Source of the DNA: Lachnospiraceae bacterium FE2018
Lineage (GTDB): Bacteria > Bacillota > Clostridia > Lachnospirales > Lachnospiraceae
Assembly: GCA_000702845.1 (NCBI GenBank)
Contig: JNKK01000025.1
Span: 1-38,545 of the forward strand
DNA length: 38,545 nucleotides
Reading direction: 5' to 3'
Below are positions 33,361 to 38,545 of this stretch, piece by piece (the stretch's first letter is position 1; each line of letters starts with the position of its first letter). The notes beneath the pieces are model-generated. The model searched no databases and was not told the origin of the DNA. It worked only from the letters and a program-made list of their open reading frames with translations. The translations under genes and the position numbers were made by a program.

Positions 33361-35274
33361 TTACATTTCGACGTAGATGGCATCAAATGCGCAGTTTTCT
33401 TTACAAGCGCCGCATCTGATACACTGCTTGGAGTTGATCGTGTATCCGACCTCACGGTTACCGGTGATTGCGCCGACCGGGCAGCTTCTCATACACTTGC
33501 CGCAGTTCTTACAGAATTCCGGATTAATATGGAATGTGCGCATTGCTGCACAGACTTTCGCGCGGCACTTATGATTGACAATGTGCTCGACATACTCGTC
33601 GCGGAAGGTGCGCAGTGTGGAAAGAACCGGAAGCGGAGCACTCTTTCCGAGACCGCAGAGCGCCATGCTCTTGATCATCGTAGCGAGCTCTTCGAGCAGA
33701 TCCAGATCCTGCAGTTCGCCGTCGCCGTTTACGATACGCTCAAGGATCTCAAGCATACGCTTGGTTCCCTCACGGCACGGGATACATTTACCGCAGGACT
33801 CACGCTGTGTAAAGCTCATGAAGAAACGTGCAACCTCAACCATACAGGTGTTGTCGTCCATGACAACCAGTCCGCCGGATCCGATAATTGCGCCGAATTT
33901 CTTAACGGATTCAAAATCGAGCGGCTCATCGAGATGCTGTTCTGTCAGACATCCGCCGGACGGTCCGCCGATCTGAACTGCCTTGAAGCTGCCGCCGTCT
34001 TTCAGGCCGCCGCCGATATCAAAGATAATCTCGCGGAGGGTTGTTCCCATCGGAACCTCGATCAGGCCTGTGTTCTGGATGGAACCGGTCAGTGAGAAGG
34101 TCTTTGTACCGGTGGAATTCTCGGTGCCGATGCTGCGGAACCAGTCAGATCCCTGCAGAATGATCTTCGGTACATTTGCATAGGTCTCAACGTTGTTCAG
34201 AACAGTCGGTTTTGCCCACAGTCCCTTCTCAACGGTTCTCGGCGGTTTGACACGCGGCATACCGCGGTTGCCCTCGATGGAAGCGGTCAGTGCCGAGCCC
34301 TCGCCGCAGACAAATGCGCCCGCGCCGCGGTTGATGTGCATATGGAAATTGTAGCCGGTTCCGAGAATATCATCTCCGAGCAGTCCAACTTCTTCCAGGG
34401 TTGCGATTGCCTTACGCAGTCTTGCAACAGACATCGGATACTCAGCACGAACATAGATGTATCCGTTCTCGGCGCCGCAGGCGTATCCGGCGATCATCAT
34501 ACCCTCGATGAGCTTATACGGATCACCTTCCATAACGGAGCCGTCCATGAATGCGCCCGGGTCACCTTCGTCACCGTTACATACAACAAAGCGCTCTTTC
34601 TCAGGCTGACGCGCAACCTGTTTCCATTTGCGGCCTGCCGGGAATCCGCCGCCGCCGCGTCCGCGCAGTCCGGATTTGTCGACTTCATCGACAACTTCTT
34701 CCGGCTTCATTTCAAACAGTGCCTTCTGCAGAGCGGTGAATCCGCCGCCTGCCAGGTACTCGTCGAAGGACTCCGCGTCGTATTTTCCACAGTTCTCCAG
34801 AACGATTCTGGTCTGCTTTGCGATAAACGGAATATCATCCGGTCCGCGGAATGCTTCTTCGCCCTGATGATAGAGCAGACTCTCAATTACATCGTCCTGA
34901 CGGACGGAACGCTGGAAAATCTCTTCACAATTTTCCGGTTTTACTTTAATATACTGGATGACATCGTCGCCCTTCTGAATACGAACGAGCGGTCCGAGCT
35001 CACAGACACCCTGGCAGCCAGTCTTCTTGACGCCGAGTGCATTCTTGACATCGCTGACAACTTCACTGTCGTGTTCAGCCTCATCATGCGGCTTGAACTC
35101 GAGAACAACATTGTGGTCATCCTTGGCAAGTTTACGGAACTCCTCATAGACCGCCTCGGAACCGGACGCGATACAGCCGGTACCGGAACATACAAGAATG
35201 CGGCAGCCGTAAGAAGCAAGTGTCGCCTTCGCTGCTTCGGTCGTCTGGATCAATGCTTCTCTGCTGTTAATCAT
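33361..35274 (-). CDS. hydB: NuoF-like flavin/iron-sulfur subunit of HydABC hydrogenase
   Basis: A 637-residue diaphorase subunit. A thioredoxin-like [2Fe-2S] domain comes first (C29, C34, C87, C91). The NuoF core follows, with the FMN/NADH-binding loop GRGGGGFPAGRKW (205-217), GDEGDPGAFMDG and GAGAFVCGEGSAL. The [4Fe-4S] N3-type cluster is C494-x2-C497-x2-C500 with C540. A C-terminal double ferredoxin domain (587-637: CKNCGKCMRSCP and CIRCGACKENC) is present, as in bifurcating hydrogenases. It receives NAD(P)H electrons and is the likely bifurcation site. Its start overlaps the hydC stop by 4 bp (ATGA). Confidence 0.96.
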   Translation of the reverse strand: MINSREALIQTTEAAKATLASYGCRILVCSGTGCIASGSEAVYEEFRKLAKDDHNVVLEFKPHDEAEHDSEVVSDVKNALGVKKTGCQGVCELGPLVRIQKGDDVIQYIKVKPENCEEIFQRSVRQDDVIESLLYHQGEEAFRGPDDIPFIAKQTRIVLENCGKYDAESFDEYLAGGGFTALQKALFEMKPEEVVDEVDKSGLRGRGGGGFPAGRKWKQVARQPEKERFVVCNGDEGDPGAFMDGSVMEGDPYKLIEGMMIAGYACGAENGYIYVRAEYPMSVARLRKAIATLEEVGLLGDDILGTGYNFHMHINRGAGAFVCGEGSALTASIEGNRGMPRVKPPRTVEKGLWAKPTVLNNVETYANVPKIILQGSDWFRSIGTENSTGTKTFSLTGSIQNTGLIEVPMGTTLREIIFDIGGGLKDGGSFKAVQIGGPSGGCLTEQHLDEPLDFESVKKFGAIIGSGGLVVMDDNTCMVEVARFFMSFTQRESCGKCIPCREGTKRMLEILERIVNGDGELQDLDLLEELATMIKSMALCGLGKSAPLPVLSTLRTFRDEYVEHIVNHKCRAKVCAAMRTFHINPEFCKNCGKCMRSCPVGAITGNREVGYTINSKQCIRCGACKENCAFDAIYVEM

Positions 35275-35750
35275 TTCTTATCACCTCGCAATTCCTGGAT
35301 CAGCGCCTGTACCTTCTCCGGGGTCATCTTCGGATGAACATCTTCATTAACCATGACAGTCGGTGCAAGTCCGCATGCGCCGAGGCAGGAAACCGTCTCG
35401 ACTGTGAACAGCATGTCATCCGATGTGTGTTTCTTCGCACTCAGCCCAAGTTCCTTCTGGAATGCCTCCAGAATCGGCACGGACTTACGTACATGACAGG
35501 CAGTTCCGTCACAAACCTTAACGACATACTTACCCTTCTGTTCGAAAGAGAAGTTCTCGTAGAAAGTTGCAACGCTGTATGCCTTCTCCTCTGTAATTCC
35601 GATCTGACCAGCTACATATGTCAGCAGCTCGCCAGGCAGATACCGGTATTCAGCCTGAATATCCTGCATGATCGGAATCAGAGATGCGGCTTTCTTACCG
35701 TAATGTTCGATAATCTCATCCGCTTTCTGATAATAAGCCTCTTCCAACAT
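35271..35750 (-). CDS. hydC: NuoE-like [2Fe-2S] subunit of HydABC hydrogenase
   Basis: A 159-residue thioredoxin-like ferredoxin subunit. The [2Fe-2S] ligands are C80 and C85 (CDGTACHVR) and C122 and C126 (CLGACG), the classical NuoE spacing. The N-terminal helical part is SLIPIMQDIQAEYRYLPGEL, and the sequence IGITEEKAYSVATFY is typical. It is the first gene of hydCBA, with a promoter about 100 bp upstream and a 4-bp overlap with hydB. The length is normal for the family. Confidence 0.96.
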   Translation of the reverse strand: MLEEAYYQKADEIIEHYGKKAASLIPIMQDIQAEYRYLPGELLTYVAGQIGITEEKAYSVATFYENFSFEQKGKYVVKVCDGTACHVRKSVPILEAFQKELGLSAKKHTSDDMLFTVETVSCLGACGLAPTVMVNEDVHPKMTPEKVQALIQELRGDKK

Positions 35751-35853
35751 CTATCTACCCTCCTTGCCCGTGAACAAAAACAGCCCGCTTTCAAAAAGTT
35801 ATTCTCTTTTCTCAGCGAACCGCCATGCTCCACAATTATAATGATATAAAAAG

Positions 35854-35882
35854 ATTATATAGGAAATAACCCCCTGAAACAA
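35854..35882 (-). promoter_or_regulatory. hydC: promoter of the hydCBA operon
   Basis: On the minus strand TTGTTT (35877-35882), a 17-nt spacer and a perfect TATAAT (35854-35859), about 100 bp before the hydC ATG. Confidence 0.7.
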
Positions 35883-35892
35883 TGGGTTATTT
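35864..35892. promoter_or_regulatory. palindrome overlapping the hydCBA -35, operator candidate
   Basis: AAATAACCC (35864-35872) and GGGTTATTT (35884-35892) form 9-bp perfect arms 11 nt apart, covering the -35 hexamer and spacer. A repressor bound here would block RNA polymerase. It does not match the TTGTTAA-N4-TTAACAA form expected for Rex, so the regulator is unknown. Confidence 0.5.
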
Positions 35893-35905
35893 GTCATTTT
35901 TTCAC

Positions 35906-35968
35906 AAAAAAACAGAGATTCGGCCCTTAAAATTAGTTTCTTTTAACTTTCTGTGCCGAAACTCTGTT
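35906..35968 (-). terminator. terminator of the YjbQ gene
   Basis: On the minus strand AACAGAG-T-TTCGGC type arms (35955-35968 with 35911-35924) form a 13-pair stem with one mismatch around a 30-nt loop, followed by TTTTTTT. The opposite strand is also followed by GTTTTTG, so it could act both ways. Confidence 0.75.
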
Positions 35969-36074
35969 GTTTTTGCGATTATTTCAGAGGTTCTTACATC
36001 CTGTTTTTAACTTCCGTTTTTAATGGAATAATCCGCTCATCATACATTATTACTTTCTGCCGGTCTGCAGTGCT

Positions 36075-36479
36075 TCACCCTTCCATTACCTTCACATATA
36101 CTTTTCTTGACCTGGGTCCGTCAAATTCACAGAAATAAATCCCCTGCCATGTACCGAGCACCAGCCGGCCGTCTTCGATCAGAATCGTCTCGGAAAATCC
36201 GATCATACTTGCTTTCAGATGTGCCGCGGAATTGCCCTCTGCATGACGGTAGCCGTCCTCCCACGGAACCAACTTATTGATCTCCATTGTAAAGTCACGC
36301 ACGACATCCGGGTCTGCGTTTTCGTTGATGGTAATGGCTGCTGTGGTATGCGGAACGTAAACAACACAGATTCCTCTGTCAACATTTTTCTCGCGCACCA
36401 CCCCCTGCACCTGCCGCGTGATGTCGATCATCTCAGTATGTTTGTCCGTTTGAACTGAGAAACCAGTAATTCTTGACAT
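36075..36479 (-). CDS. YjbQ/UPF0047 family protein
   Basis: A 134-residue protein of the YjbQ family, compact beta-sandwich proteins that have been linked to a secondary thiamine-phosphate synthase activity. Conserved segments are VYVPHTTAAITINENADPDV, HAEGNSAAHLKASMIG (with the conserved His pair) and GTWQGIYFCEFDGPR. The length is typical. AAAGGAG lies 7 nt before the ATG. Monocistronic, with its own promoter and terminator. The in vivo role is uncertain. Confidence 0.92.
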   Translation of the reverse strand: MSRITGFSVQTDKHTEMIDITRQVQGVVREKNVDRGICVVYVPHTTAAITINENADPDVVRDFTMEINKLVPWEDGYRHAEGNSAAHLKASMIGFSETILIEDGRLVLGTWQGIYFCEFDGPRSRKVYVKVMEG

Positions 36480-36509
36480 ATGCTGCTCCTTTCTCTCCCG
36501 CTCATGTTA

Positions 36510-36518
36510 ATTATAGCA
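36510..36518 (-). promoter_or_regulatory. extended -10 promoter of the YjbQ gene
   Basis: On the minus strand TGCTATAAT is an extended -10 with a perfect TATAAT, 30 bp before the ATG. No clear -35 was seen. Confidence 0.55.
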
Positions 36519-36690
36519 TGAACCGCTCCTGTTGCGGGCAGGAAATGCTTCTGATTATTCAAACGGACACCTGAACCCGACAGCATTCCCGCAGCCGCCG
36601 GGCAGTCTCGGACTGTCCAAGAACATCCTGTACCATTGCAGCAGCGTTTCCCCAGCCGTCAGACACTCCGGCAGGCAGTGTCTCCGCTGC

Positions 36691-37341
36691 TCAGGCGCGG
36701 AGCAGCCGTTCCAGCGGACCCCGCAGCCGTTTTGTAAATGCTTTTACAACAAACCCGGTGCAGACCGCTGCGATCAGTGTGCCTTCCCGGGTTCCTTCTA
36801 TTCTTCCAAAGAACATGAGAGAAAGTACTACGGATGCGGCCACGCAGCTGATATCAAATACAACCTTCACATTTCCAAACGGCTTTTTCAGGGTATCCGA
36901 GAGCGCTTTCACCATTGCTTCTCCTGAATTCAGGACGACATCTGCTGTAACGCCGAGTGTGATACCCAGCGCGAGAATGACTGTGCCCAGAAGAACCATT
37001 CCCACCCTGGCAGGATAGGTCTGATTCGGCAGAACGGCCGCGATCGCCGTCCCCACATCTGTAAACCATCCGAACAGGAAGGAAAGCGGAATCTGCAGGA
37101 GCTGAATTGTCCGGAAATCACGCCGGAGAAGCAGGATCTGGCCGGCAAGCATCAGGCAGTTCCACAGAAACAGCCAGGTTCCGAACGAAAATACCGTGAA
37201 ACGCATCGCCACGACATTGGCAACCGATGAAATCGGAGAAACACCGAGATCCCCGTGACGTGTAACGGCGATTCCGAGACCGGTCACAAACAGGCTGACA
37301 ATAAACAGGATCCATCTTTTATATAATTCTTTTTTCTTCAT
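36691..37341 (-). CDS. YczE/YitT-like integral membrane protein
   Basis: A 216-residue protein with about five or six membrane helices. The sequence ILFIVSLFVTGLGIAVTRHG, then DLGVSPISSVANV, SFGTWLFLWN and GVTADVVLNSGEAMVKALSD, fits the YczE/DUF6198 family of predicted transporters of unknown substrate. I chose the ATG at 37341; an upstream TTG gives a longer, basic N-terminus (KRRKKKRVRK) and cannot be excluded. The ribosome binding site is weak in both cases. The frame could be read 43 codons past the stop without another stop, but the protein ends normally before that. Confidence 0.82.
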   Translation of the reverse strand: MKKKELYKRWILFIVSLFVTGLGIAVTRHGDLGVSPISSVANVVAMRFTVFSFGTWLFLWNCLMLAGQILLLRRDFRTIQLLQIPLSFLFGWFTDVGTAIAAVLPNQTYPARVGMVLLGTVILALGITLGVTADVVLNSGEAMVKALSDTLKKPFGNVKVVFDISCVAASVVLSLMFFGRIEGTREGTLIAAVCTGFVVKAFTKRLRGPLERLLRA

Positions 37342-37463
37342 TTTTCTGACTCGTTTTTTCTTTCTTCTCTGCTTTTCCGGATCACACAGTGATGCCAAAT
37401 GTCAAATTACACCTGTTCTGCCGCTTTTTGCAATCTTTTTTTATTCCCTCTGCAATTTGTGTA

Positions 37464-37492
37464 TTGCTTTTATTGTGAATAAATGATAATAT
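37464..37492 (+). promoter_or_regulatory. promoter of the ArsR-family gene
   Basis: TTGCTT (37464-37469), a 17-nt spacer and TAATAT (37487-37492), directly followed by the palindromic operator. About 90 bp before the ATG. Confidence 0.6.
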
Positions 37493-37495
37493 ACT

Positions 37496-37517
37496 CATAT
37501 GAATAATCATTCATATG
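37496..37517 (+). promoter_or_regulatory. ArsR/SmtB-type operator
   Basis: Perfect 9-bp arms, CATATGAAT and ATTCATATG, separated by AATC, just downstream of the -10 over the probable transcription start. The shape (TGAA-N-TTCA core in an AT-rich palindrome) is that of SmtB/CzrA-type operators, so the downstream regulator probably represses itself and the HMA gene. Confidence 0.8.
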
Positions 37518-37578
37518 TTTTCCCCGGAGATCTGTTCCCTGACGGTCTTTCAGACTCCGGGTGCGCAGGAGGATAATC

Positions 37579-37962
37579 ATGGCTGAAAGCATCAAAAAAA
37601 TACCTGTTGATTATGTGGAGGCACCGCACCTCTGCGAACATGCCGACGCGTGCAGCCGGATCGACGGTCTGATCGGTCATATTTCAGAAGAAGAGCTGAT
37701 CGATCTGGCAGAGCTGTTCCGCGTTTTCGGCGATTCCACCCGCATCAAAATTCTCTACGTCCTGTTTCAGGGTGAGAAAAACGTCACGGAGATCTGCACA
37801 GAGCTGGAGATGAACCAGTCCGCCGTCTCGCATCAGCTGAAAATTTTGAAGACAAACAAGCTGATCCGGTCCCGGCGCGCCGGGAAATCCATCTGCTATT
37901 CCCTCGCAGATGACCACGTAAAGACCATCATTGCCATGGGCAAAGAGCATATCGAAGAATAG
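37579..37962 (+). CDS. ArsR/SmtB-family metal-responsive repressor
   Basis: A 127-residue winged-helix repressor. The DNA-binding part is DLAELFRVFGDSTRIKILYV, then VTEICTELEMNQSAVSHQLK and RSRRAGKSICYSLAD. The C-terminal helix has D111-x-H113 and H124-x2-E127, the same arrangement as the alpha-5 zinc site of SmtB. The alpha-3 position reads E-L-F-R-V-F without the Cys pair of CadC, so a zinc-type response is more likely than cadmium/lead through alpha-3. Two extra cysteines lie near the N-terminus (C19, C25). AGGAGG 6 nt upstream decides the ATG at 37579. It is followed by an HMA metal-binding protein. Confidence 0.93.
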   Translation: MAESIKKIPVDYVEAPHLCEHADACSRIDGLIGHISEEELIDLAELFRVFGDSTRIKILYVLFQGEKNVTEICTELEMNQSAVSHQLKILKTNKLIRSRRAGKSICYSLADDHVKTIIAMGKEHIEE

Positions 37963-38057
37963 CGGCAGAATATTTCTGTCATCATTCTTTTCTTTTCGGA
38001 AATCATGTTTTAACTTCACAAAATGCCGGACCTGAAACCGGCGGAAAGGAACCTGTA

Positions 38058-38273
38058 ATGAAGAAAAAATTCAAATGCGAGATCGACTGTGCCAACTGCG
38101 CTGCAAAGGTAGAGGATGCCGTCAAAAAAATCGACGGCGTCAACGACGCAAAGGTCAACTTTATGACACAGAAGTTTACACTTGACGCCGAAGATGACCG
38201 GTTTGACGCGATCCTTCAGGAAGCAATCAAAACCGGCAAGAAGATCGAGCCGGATTTCGAGGTTGAGGTATAA
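38058..38273 (+). CDS. HMA-domain metal-binding protein
   Basis: A 71-residue heavy-metal-associated domain protein with the motif D10-C11-A-N-C14 and an extra C7. The DCxxC form is typical of zinc/cadmium/lead-type domains (as in ZntA) rather than the MxCxxC of copper chaperones. It binds metal in the cytoplasm and usually sits in front of a P-type ATPase gene. GGAAAGGA lies upstream of the ATG. It follows the ArsR/SmtB gene by 95 bp, so they share its promoter. No ATPase gene follows within the window; a repeat array begins 20 bp after the stop. Confidence 0.9.
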   Translation: MKKKFKCEIDCANCAAKVEDAVKKIDGVNDAKVNFMTQKFTLDAEDDRFDAILQEAIKTGKKIEPDFEVEV

Positions 38274-38293
38274 ACCGGGGGTTGTTGCGTCAA

Positions 38294-38545
38294 TCATACT
38301 TTTTGTCAGGATGTGAGCATGCACTTATTTGTTCTAAATTGTTTTTGCCTGCCTGTTGAATGCTATAAAGCATGCTTTATTTCAAATTTGAAAAGATTAG
38401 CATGCCTGGGCAAGGGCGTGAAGCATGCATTTTCCCAAAGCAAGGATGAACTGCATGCCTGGCACGAGATTTGAGGCATGCATTTTCCTAAACTCGGGAA
38501 ATTCTGCATGCCTGGCATGAGACATGAAGCATGCGGTTTCCTAAA
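38294..38545. repeat. 53-bp degenerate tandem repeat array with GCATGC palindromes, runs off the window
   Basis: Five units in exact 53-bp register start at 38294, 38347, 38400, 38453 and 38506. Every unit has GCATGC at offset 23. The last three also begin with GCATGCCTGG and share TTTCC(T/C)AAA after the second GCATGC. In the unit at 38453 the ends GCATGCCT and AGGCATGC form an 8-bp stem with a 13-nt loop. Similarity increases to the right, so the array probably continues. 53 is not a multiple of three, so it is unlikely to be coding. It is not a normal CRISPR: the variable part is only ~13 nt. Confidence 0.85.

Larger units (their letters stand above)
35751..36074. other. intergenic region between hydC and the YjbQ gene
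   Basis: This 324-bp gap holds the hydCBA promoter with an overlapping palindrome and the terminator of the YjbQ gene. No gene was found. Confidence 0.6.

Noticed and set aside
34336-35337. 333-codon plus-strand frame opposite hydB
   Set aside because: It is the shadow of a conserved NuoF-like gene, with no start signals.
36559-36690. 43-codon in-frame extension after the YczE-like stop
   Set aside because: The protein ends normally at the stop, and the extension has no recognisable family, start or ribosome binding site. No sign of recoding was seen.
38294-38545. CRISPR array
   Set aside because: The register is exact at 53 bp, but the conserved part spans ~40 bp, the variable part is only ~13 nt and the first units decay gradually. 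No cas gene or leader is visible.

Overview
The window looks like chromosomal DNA from an anaerobic, low-to-mid-GC Firmicute, most likely a Clostridia/Lachnospiraceae gut or rumen bacterium. The reasons are strong AGGAGG ribosome binding sites, near-consensus sigma-A promoters, a trimeric electron-bifurcating type [FeFe] hydrogenase, an ECF vitamin transporter component beside a MocR/PdxR regulator, and several families typical of Clostridia (DUF975, DUF4358, DHHW, YczE-like). There are no rRNA or tRNA genes, no intact insertion sequence and no Cas genes. Nearly all genes lie on the minus strand.

Layout from left to right. 1-470: decayed DNA with an alpha/beta-hydrolase fragment joined to a winged-helix tail. 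423-4950: single genes (flavodoxin-type reductase, Fic protein, small EamA-like transporter, secreted FnIII-like protein, SRAP DNA-crosslink protein) and a small double-glycine-leader SH3b peptide. 5061-16384: one long leftward gene run that starts at a good promoter in front of a DUF975 protein. It continues through a PP2A-like phosphatase, an SGNH hydrolase, an MGMT-like protein, a hybrid histidine kinase, a radical SAM/SPASM enzyme, a membrane protein with a Cys-Ala/Ser repeat tail, an HdeD-like protein and a UbiB-like kinase, and ends at a strong terminator. 16463-21498: asnS behind an unrecognised 831-residue membrane-anchored protein and a sugar-binding-type lipoprotein. 21499-22717: 1.2 kb without a convincing gene, holding a near-consensus promoter, an octamer tandem repeat, a 12-bp stem hairpin and peptide remnants. 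22718-25947: mutY and a MocR regulator that lacks the PLP lysine, divergent from an ECF S component. 25957-30219: a four-gene cell-surface O-acylation operon. 30291-36479: a PucR-type regulator, the hydCBA hydrogenase operon and a YjbQ protein. 36691-38273: a YczE-like membrane protein, a zinc-type ArsR/SmtB regulator with its operator, and an HMA metal-binding protein. 38294-38545: a 53-bp tandem repeat array that runs off the end of the window.

The most notable system is the radical SAM enzyme translationally coupled (TGATG overlap) to a membrane protein whose C-terminal tail carries ten cysteines in a Cys-Ala/Ser-Ser pattern. The predicted topology puts that tail in the cytoplasm, so it is a natural substrate candidate for post-translational modification by the adjacent enzyme. 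The 53-bp palindrome-bearing array, the double-glycine SH3b peptide and the lysine-less, truncated MocR protein are the next most interesting items. All functional statements are inferred from sequence; no database search was run.
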